The position numbers and the translations under genes are program-made. Source: Toxorhynchites rutilus septentrionalis (lineage: Eukaryota; Arthropoda; Insecta; Diptera; Culicidae). Taken from it: a stretch of DNA of 64,000 nucleotides. Shown here one piece after another: positions 21,897-32,611 of the stretch (position 1 is the first letter of the stretch; each line of letters starts with the position of its first letter). The notes beneath the pieces were generated by a model. It was not told the origin of the DNA and did not search any database. It saw only the letters and a program-made list of their open reading frames with translations. The stretch lies in the NCBI RefSeq assembly GCF_029784135.1, contig NC_073746.1:226623882-226687881 (forward strand), in the 5' to 3' direction.

Positions 21897-23008
21897 TAAA
21901 GCGGCCCTTACACGATCAGTAGCATTGATATTATCAGTAATGAAAATAGTGGCAAGAATCACTCCATTCCGCAATCACCTTATTTTTCAACCTTACACGA
22001 TCATTCTTATCGCTTGCAGGAATGCAGCAACTCTGGCCTTCATAGTCGTAAGAGAAATCAACACATTTTCGAAATGAAAATTATCAATGAAAATCAATTT
22101 ATTCTGTCAAATAAACATCCCCGTTAATAATTTGAAAGGTTTTCTGCAAACAAAGAAAAAATCTTAAACGAAACATGTTTCTAATAATGATTTCTAATTA
22201 TAATTTCAACAATTTGATCTGTTCTTATAATGTTTTTCAGTAATGGATGAAGAATCAAGAATCAAGAATGTTATGAACATTCAATAAAATATTTTGAAAT
22301 GCTTTTCGTTGATCTATCTGTATTTTATCATAGTAATCTTAATAGATTATGCTTGATTTATTACCATTTAATACCTTCGTAGTTGTCGACACCGTATCTT
22401 ACCCGTGTGCTTCACCCCCGTAATTGGGTAATAGATGTCGACACTGTTAAATAGCCATCGCGAATTAATATTTTATGCTTCGTGCTTTATCAAATAATAT
22501 GAATGAAAATCGCTTTCTTCGCATCAAATATGTTGCTCTATGTAGTAGAATAACAAGTTTTCCGCAAATGGTGAAAAAACCTTGAACTAAAATATTATCT
22601 GGGTATAATTTTATTTTATAATAATGAATGTTATTAGGGATTTCAGAAAAAATATAAAAAAATGATTTGGTAAGTTTCAGTGCTACGTGTTTTATGCATT
22701 CAACTAGCAACAAGTAATAACTGTCATTCATAATTTAAGGGATTTAAAATTCTTTTGGACCCATTAACCTGATAGAGAGTAAATTTTCTCACAAACAAAG
22801 ATTTTAACACAAGATGTCGCACAGTATCCTAGACACCACTAATGATAGTGTCCCTGCCCTATTACAGAAATGATGGAGCGAGATTAGAAAATCCGGATAT
22901 GCATCATTAATGCCCGTCATTTCAATTTTGACAACCTTACACGATCATTTTTATTGTCATTCTGACGAAGTAATGTCATTATTATTTATCGTGTAAGGGA
23001 CCCTTAAG
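21897..23008. mobile_element. MITE-like element with TTACACGAT repeats at both ends
   Basis: Left end CGGCCCTTACACGAT (21900), right end inverted GGGTCCCTTACACGAT (23006). A second TTACACGATCA lies about 90 bp inside the left end (21993) and another inside the right end (22936). Frames inside are short. Flanking bases CTAAAG and CTTAAG resemble each other but a clear duplication is not established. Confidence 0.55.
22384..22447. repeat. short imperfect inverted repeat
   Basis: GTCGACACCG...TTACCC and GGGTAA...GTCGACAC form arms of about 22 nt around a loop, inside the TTACACGAT element. It could be a small nested MITE or a structural element of the host MITE. Confidence 0.4.
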
Positions 23009-23013
23009 AGCTG

Positions 23014-24351
23014 TACTGCCGTAATTTTGCAAAGTGACGCAAGCGCCAGAGGGAAGAATTTTCAGTACGAGACTTTTCGTAAAATTGCATGTATAATCAG
23101 CTTACGCGTACATTGCGAAAATCTGATCTGTTCAAATTGTGTACACTTGATGGAAAAACATTGCCATCGACTTGATTTTTGAAAAAAATGCCGTTTTATT
23201 TAAGCTATTGTACCAACGCCAATTTGTTGTGGAAACAGCAAATTTTAATCGCTGTTTCCACAACCGATTGGCGTTCATCCATAAATGTATGCGAGAATCT
23301 GTTTCCAATTATTTTATCCAAAATGCTGCCGTTGAGCGGAGCATGAGAAAGCATCAGGGAGAAAAGTTCCACACATTTTCCGACTTTGTAACATGCGTTG
23401 AACAGGCTAACATAGTTGAGAACCCGATTGTAACAATTATAGACAGTACCATTTTTTTCCAACCCAAAATACAATTGAAAACATTGAAAACATAAGATAA
23501 TCCCGTCCAGAATCATCCGATGTAAAGCAGATACAGTTTATGCGAGTATGTTTTAAGTTTTGTTACAAGATGCGTTTCGATGGAGGATTTATAAAAGTGC
23601 AGCTTTTCACCAAATCCGACATTTACCCTTCAATCAACACTCAGCTTCAATCCATCCGAAAGAGAAATGAGCATGTGAGAAAGTAAACAGCGTCAAGAAG
23701 CTTTATCGCTTGATACCTGAGGATAGAAGACATCATTGCCATCAAAAGACATCAATTCTGGTAATCAACAATTAAATTGATGAGTTTAAACTAATTAGTT
23801 ACAATGTTTATGTGCAGTATGTGATCGATCAAGGATATTTTTTTCCTTTGAGGTGAGTTTGATTTTATGAATTTAAATATTTGACGAGATTTATAAACAG
23901 AGCAAAGTACATTATTTGTAGTTCTGAAACAAATTTCTATTATAAATGTAGCACTGCATGGGGATGGACTGTTTTGGATTAAAATATTTGACATGACGAA
24001 CTTTTCGGAGAAGTGATTTTCATTATGCTAAACGTTCATTACGGAAGATGTTTCTATGTGAAATTTGCTGTCCCTGCTAATCCATTCTATGCTATCAGAT
24101 CAGATAGAAAATCACTTCCTATCATAATTAAATCACGTCACACCATAGGGAAAATAGCGCTTGCGCCACATCACAGTGGAAATGGCGCTTGCGCCACTCC
24201 GTTTTTAGGCTTTTACGGGGTCATTTTTTCACATTTCTGTAAAACTTCGCAGTTGTTTGAAAGCATTTGGAATTCTTCATCGATCTATAACAACAAAAGG
24301 AAAATGTCAATTTTGGCGCTTGCGTCACTTTGCGAGATTACGGCAGTGTAG
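23014..24351. mobile_element. DNA transposon remnant with about 37-bp TIRs
   Basis: Left end TACTGCCGTAATTTTGCAAA (23018) and, inverted, CACTGCCGTAATCTCGCAAA (ending near 24349), both continuing GTGACGCAAGCGCCA: about 34 of 37 positions agree. The interior (1.3 kb) has only short frames; GCGCTTGCGCCAC recurs at 24157 and 24187. The superfamily is not clear; the TG/TA flanks are uncertain. Confidence 0.65.
23214..23274. repeat. 61-nt near-perfect hairpin
   Basis: Arms AACGCCAAT-TT-GTTGTGGAAACAGC and GCTGTTTCCACAAC-CG-ATTGGCGTT enclose an 11-nt AT loop. The arms pair over 23 of 25 positions, with one 2-nt internal mismatch. It sits inside the TIR element at 23014-24351. It resembles a miRNA precursor in size, but could equally be a micro-MITE. 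Confidence 0.7.
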
Positions 24352-24769
24352 TCCATCAAAATTGAGCCAATGAAAATAACAATGATTTTGTTAGCGTTTT
24401 ATAAGTGGCCACTATTGTAAAAGATGTGAATTGCCATAAACGCACCTTTGAACGCGCCTAATTGGCGAATTGAATGAGAACATCACACCAAGTGAATCGT
24501 TAGTTGAATAACTCAAGGCGCAGCTTCATGATAAATTTCATGTTTTTTTTAGATACCATATAGGGGAAGGCGGGACAAGACGGCCACCCGGGGTAAGATG
24601 GCCACTCTCTAGATTATTGAAACAATTTACTAATGGACAGTTATAATATATTATTTTAGGGTATTGCATCACTCTCAACTATGTACACCCATTTCGGCGT
24701 GCGAATAGGCGAAACGTTATGGAAAAACAACAAAAATAAACTTTCCAGATGGCGACGAGCACAGATTTA

Positions 24770-25577
24770 TATTGGGTTGGGGAAAAAGAAATGTCGTATT
24801 TCTGATAGAAATTTGACGCTTTATTTAACATACTTAAAATTAACCAATTTAACCAATTATTAATTAAATTAACCAATTTAATTAAATTAAAAATATGTGC
24901 CGTATTGTTCGCAAACTTGTTGCCATTTAGAAGGCAACTTCATTATACCCCCTCTATAAAATCCCACCTCCTTATTTGCATACAACTCAGATAGCCAGTT
25001 TTCGCAAGCCTCTTTTGAGGCCAACTTAGTATCACCGAGAGCGTTTTGCATGGACCGGAAGAGATGATAATCACTTGGAGCCAGGTCCGGACTATACGGT
25101 GGGTGCACGAGGACATCCCATCCGAGCTCCTGTAGCTTCACGTGCCGGTCTACTTGGATGATTTCAACGATTTAATCGGTTTCCACGATGATTGGCCTAC
25201 CAGTATGGGGTGTATCTTCGATAGCCACTACACCAGAACGAAATCGATCGAACCAACGCTGTGCTGTGCGAATCGTTATAATATCGGGTCCATAAACTAC
25301 ACGAATTTTTTCGGCAGCCTTCGTTGCAGTTTTATCTCGCAGGTAGTAAAAACGTGAAATATGGCGAATTTCTTGCTTGATGGACTACATCTTTGATGCA
25401 CCATAACTTGAGACTGAAAAGGACAATCACCACACTGTCAAAACGACACTTGTAGCACAGATTGTCGTCTTTAAAAAGCCGAATAGTATGACCCGATGCG
25501 ATAAGTACAACACAAGATATGTTTGAGTGTTGCCATATATTGACAATATACGACATTTCTTTTTCCCCAACCCAATA
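24770..25577 (-). mobile_element. mariner, internally deleted
   Basis: TIRs TTGGGTTGGGGAAAAAGAAA (24772, continuing TGTCGTAT; inverted copy ends 25575) are identical over 28 bp, with TA duplications at 24770-24771 and 25576-25577. On the minus strand the N-terminal HTH (KAAEKIRVVYGPD, then AQRWFDRFRSG and GRPIIVETD) runs into the C-terminal block HPPYSPDLAPSDYHLF and EACENWLSELYANKE. The region with the first two catalytic Asp residues is deleted. Total 804 bp; non-autonomous. The protein is related to that of the intact mariner at 31403. Confidence 0.88.
24887..25400 (-). pseudogene. deleted mariner transposase frame
   Basis: The open part at 24887-25141 encodes 84 residues ending the transposase: ELGWDVLVHPPYSPDLAP with the third catalytic Asp in SDYHLF and the usual C-terminal EACENWLSE. 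Upstream, 25150-25390 keeps the HTH portion, ended by an in-frame stop after GRPIIVETD. The deletion junction lies near 25140-25160. It cannot make a working enzyme but retains DNA-binding sequence and both TIRs. Confidence 0.85.
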
Positions 25578-26755
25578 AATTTGCCCGTTAGAAATTTAGT
25601 GTTTTAGTGGTGAATATGTACATGTCTCGTGAAACCAATGTTATAATAGTAAACACAAGTCTTATAAGTGTGCTTGTAAAGAAAACGGTAGGGTTTTTCA
25701 ACCATTTCATTGAATTATTGAGGCACTTTTACTCGACTCATACCTGGGTTAAGACGGTCATAGATGTGATTTGCCATAAAAAATATCATTTGAACGCACG
25801 AGAAAAACCCACTTCTTGTACTGTAGGTTGCATAACTCAAGACGTATTCATGATAAATTTGATTTGTTTTCAGATGCCACATATAATAATGTTTTCTTAT
25901 GATAACGGTTGCGCATAAAGTACGTTATACGTAACTCAGAGAAAATAACACCTCGCACACTTGATCTATAGTACAATGGCCTTGATCTGTAGTACAATTT
26001 TGCCGGAAACAATGATCCTCTATACGGCTAGAATCATGTGGCATTCATGCCCCTGGTGGTGGCCCACGTTACCCCGCATGATTTTAGTATCACCGTTTTT
26101 ATAACTTTCTTGATTTATCATAGAACATTATGAAATAAAAAGTAAACGTTCTGAAAATCATCGTGATGGTGGAAAACATCCTAATGATCGATGCTGACAC
26201 GATAAAATGCTTCTGTGTTCTTACCCCGTCCTCCTCTATAATAACTTTTAATTATGATAATTTTTTTATGTGAAAATAACGTCAATTTTCATAAAATTTC
26301 AAATTACATTCGAATGCCCCTCACAGCAAATCTTCCATTTGAATATGGCGTCGCTTGTTTTCGAAATTCTGCTTTTTAACTGGTCCAAGGACCGCCCAGT
26401 TACACAGCAGACCAGTTAAACCAGGATCAGTTAGCGAACGATTACTGTAGTTACCTATAATCTATAAATAACACCTCCCACTCTTGTCATGCTTGATTTA
26501 AAATACAAAGATATGCAGCACAATTTTGCCGGGAACACTCATCCTCTATACGCCCTTTCATACCTTTTTTAGTTTATCATATAACATTATGAAATAACAA
26601 GAAAAACTTTTGGAAGTCAACGTGATTGCGGAAACCATCCTCAAGATCGATGTTGCCATGACGAAATGCCTCAATTTGGTATGTATTGTGTTTAATTGGA
26701 CTCTATGCTTAAGGTGGCCGTCGTACCCCATCCTCCCCTATATATGCACTAACGG

Positions 26756-27670
26756 CTGAAAACACAAACCCGCCAATGTAACGCTGTATACAAATAATCC
26801 GCCAAGATGTAGACATCACTCGTACCACGTCCAATATAACAGTCGCCTTGGTGATGTTTCATTCGAAATGCAAACTGGCGGGAAACATGGACTGTTATAA
26901 TATAAATCCACTGAATCCTGCTATTAGAATAAGTCTTTTACTGACAAGGGATTATTCCCCGTGAAGCTGTGTGGACACAAAGAGCACAATTGGATGATAT
27001 CATAATTTAAATTATAATGATAATAAATATGGAAAATGGCTGCTTTATTATAAAATAGAGCGTTTGAAGTCATTACGTATTTAATTAATTTTCGTCCAGA
27101 AACGAATTGATAGTTTCTATCGAACAATCACCAAACTCTACAATTTGTCTAAACAGTTATCTTTTCCACATTCGCTAAAATTTTATTGTAAGGATCTTCA
27201 AAAATCACGAAGTCTACGCCACTGTGTCAACGTTAACAATGGGTAATCAAAAATGACGAGTTTGAAATGATATCAATATTTTAAAAGTGCCTATACCATT
27301 ACAAAATATTCTTATATTTCAAATAGAAACAGAATCGTCTTGGGTAGCGTACTTTGTGAATTGAAACCAATGTAGGCAAACAGAGCCCAAAACAAAAAAG
27401 ACTTGTTAGGGATTATTTCACCAAAAATGATCCTCTATCACCTAAGCTCCTCAACTGTAATGCGTGAGTCAGCGCAATTTTGACATGCACATTTGGAGAG
27501 GATAGAAAGACGTTGTATAATAAGAGTAAAGGAACAAAATCAAGAATAATCTTCAAAACCCAGATTCAATCAGGTTATTGAAAAAAACCCTTTGTACTAA
27601 CAAAAATGAATTAAGCCGTTAAAACTATTGCTGTTGTTTCGCAGAAGTACTGTTTCATGTTGATAAAATG
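26756..27670. other. no feature recognised
   Basis: AT-rich. Short frames only. GGCGGGAAACATGGACTG (26877) has an inverted partial match nearby, but nothing more can be supported. Confidence 0.3.
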
Positions 27671-28027
27671 TACCTAAAGAGCCTGGCTGGGTAAGGAAGT
27701 AAAAAGTATCCCTAAACCAAATCACCCACTCTGTGGAAAAAAGCATTATACATGATTACTATAATATTAAATATTGGATAGAATGATTCTTCAAAGTCTT
27801 GCCAGATGAGTCCTTGCTCATTTTGAACATAATAAAAATTCCATAGGAATTTCAACATTTTCGAAATAATCCCTTATTTACGCTGAGTGGGGGTGAGAAT
27901 GGGTCAAGCGCAAAATTGAATTCCATGCCAAACCGATATAGTTTTGTTCCTCATCATAAAATATTAGGCCCGTATTTTTATTTTTTGTTTTCGTAATTAT
28001 TGATTGTAATGGTTTTTCATAGCTTAC

Positions 28028-28478
28028 ATGGTTTCGGGACCAAGAGCGCCATATTTTTTAATTTTTTTTCGTGAAAGCTGAGGTTTTTTACATAGCATAT
28101 TCGAATATCAGAGAGGTTTTTTTTCGTTTTTGATTTATGATTTTTCAAAGATAACATATTTTTGGTTTTAGTTCAATTTCCTATGCAACTGGACTACATC
28201 TATAAGACTAAAATCCAATTATTATGCACATGTGGTATTTGGATTCAAATTGGTATATCGATGATCTGAAACTGCCCGGTAGTTGAAAAGTTATGAATTT
28301 TTGAAAAAAGTCATTTTTGGAAAAAAGGGAAAAAATGATTTTGGTTAATTTTGAAAAATCATAGCTCAAGAACAAAAAATAACGCCTCTCTGAATTTTGG
28401 ATATTTTATGTAAAAAAATCTCAGCTTTCAAGAAAAAAAAATATAAAAATATATAGTGCCCTTGGTCCTGAGACCATG
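28028..28478. repeat. central palindrome of the foldback element
   Basis: CATGGTTTCGGGACCAAGAG (28028) and, inverted, CATGGTCTCAGGACCAAGGG (ending 28478) lead arms of about 130 nt sharing GAAAGCTGAGGTTTTTTACAT and AGAGAGG. The loop is about 190 nt. A related half-copy is at 56795-57075. Confidence 0.7.
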
Positions 28479-28500
28479 TCTATATATATAAAAATGGATT

Positions 28501-28528
28501 TCTGTCTGTCTGTCTGTCTGTCTGTCTG
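28501..28528. repeat. (CTGT)n microsatellite
   Basis: About seven CTGT units. The same repeat occurs inverted at 49543-49555 at the corresponding site of another Helitron copy, so it belongs to the Helitron 5' end and is not an independent locus. Confidence 0.9.
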
Positions 28529-28845
28529 ATTCTTATGAACTCGGAAGCTACTGAACCGATCAACATAAAAATTGGTATGTAAGGGTTTTTTGGGCCGGGG
28601 AAGGTTTTCATGATAGTTTGAGACCCCTCCCCCATCTCTAAGGGGGGGGGAGCTGCCATACAAATTAAACACAAATTTCTGCATTACTTGAAAATTATTC
28701 AAGCAAATGAAACCAAATTAGGCATACTAAGGTTTTAGGATGCAATAAATGTTTCTATGGTGGTTACCCTCCCCCCCGCAATTTTCGATGACTTTTCGGC
28801 ACATATGGGGTGGTATCTCGGTTATAACTTCACGAATGTTGTCTT

Positions 28846-30073
28846 TCAAATGTTCAAGAGTTTGCGGAGAGTTGGCATAGACACGGTCTTTCGCATAACC
28901 CCACAAAAAAAATCAAGCGGGTTCAAATCGCATGATCTGGACGGCCAATTCGCATCACCAAAACGCGAAATTATGCGTCCCTCAAATTTCGTTCGCAATA
29001 TGGCCATGTTCGGTCGTGTTGTGTGGCACGTGGCGCCGTCCTGCTGAAACCACATGTCATTCGTATCCATATCTTCAATTTGTGGCAAAAAAAATCGGTT
29101 AACATGCGGCCATAGCGCTCACCATTCACAGTTACCGTCTCGCCGTCCTCATTTTCAAAGAAATACTGCCCGATGACTCCACCAGACCATAATGCGCACC
29201 AAACAGTGACTTTTGGCGGATGCAATGGCCTCTCAACAATCACGTGTGGATTTTCTGAGCCCCATATACGGAAATTTTGGGAGTTCACATAGCCACCAAG
29301 CTCTAAATGTGCCTCATCGCTGAAGAAAATTTGATGCGAAAATTCAGCATTTTGCTGCTGTTGATCGTTCACCCAAACGACGTATGCCCGACGCATTCCA
29401 TGGTCACCACGATCTAATGTTTGTACCAGACTTTATATGGATGCAGGTGCAAGACCAAATGCAAAATTCGCCACAATGATGTGTTTGACAAGCCCAATTG
29501 CTGAGCACGCCGTGGAATCGAAACATTCGGGTCATCCTCCAAACTGGCGGCAACAGCAGCAATATTTTCGGCCGAACGCACATTACGATGATGCACAGGT
29601 TTCACAATGTCTGCTACGGATCCAGTTTGTTCGAATTTACGCACTACATTAGCGATTGGTGCTCCCTTGGCCGAGTGGTTAGCGTCATAACTAACATGCC
29701 GGGTGTTCGGGTTCGATTCCCGTTCTGGTCGGGGGAATTTTTCGTCAAAGAAATTTCCTCCGACTTGCACTGTAATCACGCGTATTCTAGAGCTTGCCAC
29801 TCAGAATGCATTCAAGGCGTGTTATTTGGCATAGAAATCTCAACTAAGTACTAATAAAAATGACGCAAGTAATACTACGTTGAGACGGCGAAGTTCCTCT
29901 AGGAACGTTAGTGCCATTGAAGAAGAAGAAGAATTAGCGATTGGGTGCTCTGTAGGCCGTCCATGACGACCAAAATCCGTCCGTAATGCTCGAAAAACAT
30001 TTGCCGGTTTTTCATCATTTTTATAGTATAATTTAACAAAATTAACACGTTGTGCGATGCTAAAACGATCCAT
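28846..30073 (-). pseudogene. DD41D (rosa-like) mariner transposase, SINE-disrupted
   Basis: Read leftward from the ATG at 30073: MDRFSIAQRVNFVKLYYKN and FRALRTDFGRHGRPTE (HTH), interruption by a SINE (29660-29932), then VVRKFEQTGSVADI, RSAENIAAVAASLEDDPN, RRAQQLGLSNTSLWRIL; a frame break near 29400; then QIFFSDEAHLELGGYVN (first Asp), SGGVIGQYFFE, NGERY; a frame break near 29085; then MWFQQDGATCHTT (second Asp) and WPSRSCDLNPLDFF. From the QQD Asp to the PLD Asp are 41 residues, the spacing of the rosa group. Inserted in a Helitron. Inactive: two shifts and one insertion. A similar, older relic is at 48090-48480. Confidence 0.85.
29648..29944 (+). mobile_element. tRNA-derived SINE (family A), copy 2
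   Basis: SINE 29660-29932, about 273 bp, in the rosa-like transposase. A box TTGGCCGAGTGG (29667) and B box GGGTTCGATTCCC (29709, consensus) are intact. The tail is GAAGAAGAAGAA. The target duplication ATTAGCGATTGG is at 29648-29659 and 29933-29944 and falls within transposase codons, restoring the gene if one copy and the SINE are removed. Confidence 0.92.
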
Positions 30074-31326
30074 ATTGTAAAATGGCAGACATTCAACTAA
30101 CGATATGACGCTTTGGTTGACAGCTATGTCAAACGGTTGTCAGCGCAGGGCTGTATACTTTCGGAAGCCCGAAATGGAAAACCCTGTATAATGGTATGAC
30201 ACCCCTCCCTCCTCTGGAATGAAGAGGGGGTCCCATAAAAATATTACACATATTTCAACCAAAAATATTCCAACCAAACATGACAATTGAAAATTTTCGG
30301 ATAACTTTGAAGGAAAAAGGGAAAATTCGGAAAATTAAATTCCCATATGTTCTACAATTACATAGAGACAAGTGCTGTTAGTCCATTTGACGTTAGCGCT
30401 AGCGAAATTGATCTTTGTTCGAAACTGGAAATGGAATTTAATGTGATGTGATGAAACACTCCTATATCTTCTTCTATCTATACCAAAAAAAGGATCGCCG
30501 GAGCAGAACTCGAGGAAGGAATTGTCCGATTTAGGGCTTCCTTTATTCTATCATATTTTCTGTATAAAACACTTATTCCATGTAACGGAGAAACATGTTA
30601 TTTGCATGTGGTTGAAAAATCTTGAACGAGAATTATGTTTGAAAATAATCAGATATTATAATGATGAGTTTTGTTAGAAATGCTAGGAATTTTATAGTAA
30701 AAGGTAAATTCAACGGGGTCGAATAGAAGATCAATCAATGAACAGTTCTGCGATTGGACCCATGAACTCGCTCATAGTAAGAAAACGTGAATGTTCGAAG
30801 GTATTGATAATAAAAAACGAATTATGGGCGGAACGAAGTTTACCGGGTCAGCTAGTAAACTATAAAAAAAATAAATACAATCTATAATTACGAAATCAAA
30901 ATCCGAAATTTCTGCAAGTGTAATATTTTTTAAAAGAGATTAGCTAATTGGCTTTAATTTCATATGTCTATCATCTTAATCAGTCCAGTGGTTCACAAGT
31001 TATATGTTTTCGAAAAAAGGCATTTTTGGAATAAATGAGAAAAACAATATTCTTCCTTAAAATGGAAACGGTCACCCTAACAAAAAAATAAAAAAGATAC
31101 GGGTCTAATGTTTTGCAATAAATTTTCACTTTTCATGAAAATCTGAGAACCACTATAACGGTTTGGCATGGAATGGTTGTACATAAACATTTCCTTCGCA
31201 CTTCTAGGTGGGTTGAAACTATTTTCGTAATTCAAATAATCATTCAAGACACTTTCATGTTGTCAAATGATCTTGAAATTATTGCGGAATTGATTTTTAA
31301 ACATAATACTTAAAAGAAAGTAATAT

Positions 31327-32611
31327 TAGTCTGTCAAAAAAGTCCTGCGGTATTTTTTTTTGAATTTTCATTTGTTCATAAAATTAGTTACAATCATCTG
31401 TTTTAAGTCAAATATGCGCCATTTTGTTCGATAACTTGCTCCCAACGAGATGCCAACTTCATAATACCCCTGTTATAGAAGCTCGCTTCCTTATTGGCAA
31501 AAAACTCGGATAGCCAGTTTTCACAGGCCTCTTTTGTGGCTAACTTCTGACTACCTAGCTCGTTCGCCATGGACAAAAACAGGTGGTAGTCACTTGGTGC
31601 AAGGTCCGGACTATACGGCGGATGCAAAAGAACCTCCCATCCGAGCTCCCGGAGCTTCTGGCGCGTCACCAAAGAAGTGTGTGGCCTGGCGTTGTCCTGA
31701 TGGAAGACAGTGCGACCTCTGTTTATCAAAGATGGCCTCTTCTTCATGAGTGCTACCTTCAAGCGGTCCAGTTGTTGGCAGTACAGGTCCGAATTGAGCG
31801 TTTGGCCATAGGGAAGCAGCTCATAATAGATTATTCCTTGACAATCCCACCAAACACACAGCAGAACCTTCCTGGCCGTTAATGAGGGCTTGGCCACCGT
31901 CTGAGCCGCTTCAGCGAGCTTCGACCACGACCGTTTGCGCTTCACGTTGTCGTAAGTGACCCACTTTTCATCGCCAGTCACCATCCGCTTCAGAAACGGG
32001 TCGATTTTGTTGCGATTCAGCAGCGATTCACATGCGTCGATACGGTCAAAGATGTTTTTTTGCGTCAACGTGTCTGGCACCCATACATCGAGCTTCTTTG
32101 TGAATCCAAGCTTCTTCAAATGGTTAATAACGGTTTGATGACTTATCCCCAGCTCTTGGCCGATGCTACGGCTGCTACTACGCCGGTCTTTCTCGGCTAA
32201 TTCAGCGATTTTGTCGCAATTTTCGACGACAGGCCTTCCGGAGCGTGGCGCATCTTCGACGACCTCCACACCAGAACGAAAACGTTGAAACCATCGTTGT
32301 GCGATGGAAATGGAAACTGTATCGGGTCCATAAACTGCACAAATTTTATTGGCAGCTTGAGATGCATTTTTGCCTTTGTCATAGTAGTACTGTAAAAATA
32401 TGTTGGATTTTCTCTTTATTTTGCTCCATATTTGCGACACTATAACTCACGAACGACTTCACCAAACAAAACACTGTCAAGGACTATATTATAGCGCGCA
32501 AAAATACCTTTCCAACAAGCTATAGTATGACTCGATACAATGAATACAACTAGAACTACGCGCTTACAACGACACCTCGCGGAAATACCGCAGGACTTTT
32601 TTGACAGCCTA
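31327..32611 (-). mobile_element. apparently intact mariner transposon
   Basis: A 1281-bp element (31329-32609) with TIRs GTCTGTCAAAAAAGTCCTGC and, inverted, GGCTGTCAAAAAAGTCCTGC, both continuing GGTATTT (26 of 27 identical). TA duplications are at 31327-31328 and 32610-32611. It carries one uninterrupted transposase frame. Length, TIR size and gene size are all those of full mariners, so it may be recent or mobile. It is inserted in the right arm of the long foldback element. Confidence 0.93.
31403..32440 (-). CDS. mariner DD34D transposase, full length
   Basis: A 345-residue transposase that would excise and reinsert the element at TA sites. Residues about 10-110: two HTH motifs (YYYDKGKNASQAANKI; IAQRWFQRFRSG; GRPVV linker; RSIGQELGISHQTV). 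WVPDTL at 120-125 matches the conserved WVPHEL block. Catalytic Asp residues: D157 (VTGDEKWVTYD), D249 (FHQDNARPH) and D284 (SPDLAPSDYHLF), with 34 residues between the last two, the mariner DD34D spacing. The C-terminus (KEACENWLSEFFANKE) is usual. The ATG at 32440 gives family length (345). TIRs lie 169 bp upstream of the ATG and 74 bp past the stop. No break seen; activity untested. The Asp in WVPDTL replaces the common His, worth noting. Confidence 0.93.
   Translation of the reverse strand: MSQIWSKIKRKSNIFLQYYYDKGKNASQAANKICAVYGPDTVSISIAQRWFQRFRSGVEVVEDAPRSGRPVVENCDKIAELAEKDRRSSSRSIGQELGISHQTVINHLKKLGFTKKLDVWVPDTLTQKNIFDRIDACESLLNRNKIDPFLKRMVTGDEKWVTYDNVKRKRSWSKLAEAAQTVAKPSLTARKVLLCVWWDCQGIIYYELLPYGQTLNSDLYCQQLDRLKVALMKKRPSLINRGRTVFHQDNARPHTSLVTRQKLRELGWEVLLHPPYSPDLAPSDYHLFLSMANELGSQKLATKEACENWLSEFFANKEASFYNRGIMKLASRWEQVIEQNGAYLT

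Larger units (their letters stand above)
24423..26755. mobile_element. pogo-like TIR element with duplicated segments
   Basis: TATAGGGGAAGGCGGGACAA (24559) matches, inverted, the end TATAGGGGAGGATGGGGTAC (26743); both continue GACGGCCACC. A third end of the type TATAGAGGAGGACGGGGTAA lies inverted at 26240. Two direct duplications exist: 24423-24572 with 25763-25890, and 25940-26240 with 26465-26755. The terminus type also occurs at 4701, next to a psq HTH, which suggests pogo kinship. No transposase here. A deleted mariner (24772-25575) is inserted in it. Either tandem insertion or unequal exchange explains the duplications. Confidence 0.6.
28479..30854 (+). mobile_element. non-autonomous Helitron
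   Basis: 5' end TCTATATATATAAAAATGG followed by a (CTGT)n run (28502-28527); 3' end GGGTCAGCTAG with the 16-22 nt upstream GC-rich, and T following. TC...CTRR termini with no TIR or duplication define Helitrons. The matching palindrome arm of the host element (CATGTAAG) shows the empty site, so insertion was between G and T, close to the usual A/T. No Rep/helicase sequence. A DD41D mariner (about 28770-30180) interrupts it. Its body motif (CTCTCTAAGGGGG, CCATACAAAT) recurs at 47370-49570. Confidence 0.75.

Noticed and set aside
23172..23516. Overlapping 107- and 103-codon frames on opposite strands
   Set aside because: They are mirror translations across the inverted-repeat hairpin and have no motif.
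29414..29800. 128-codon minus frame starting MASSRIRVITVQ
   Set aside because: Its first 50 residues are antisense translation of the inserted SINE. Only the part after GAPIAN is transposase. It is an accidental fusion, not a gene.
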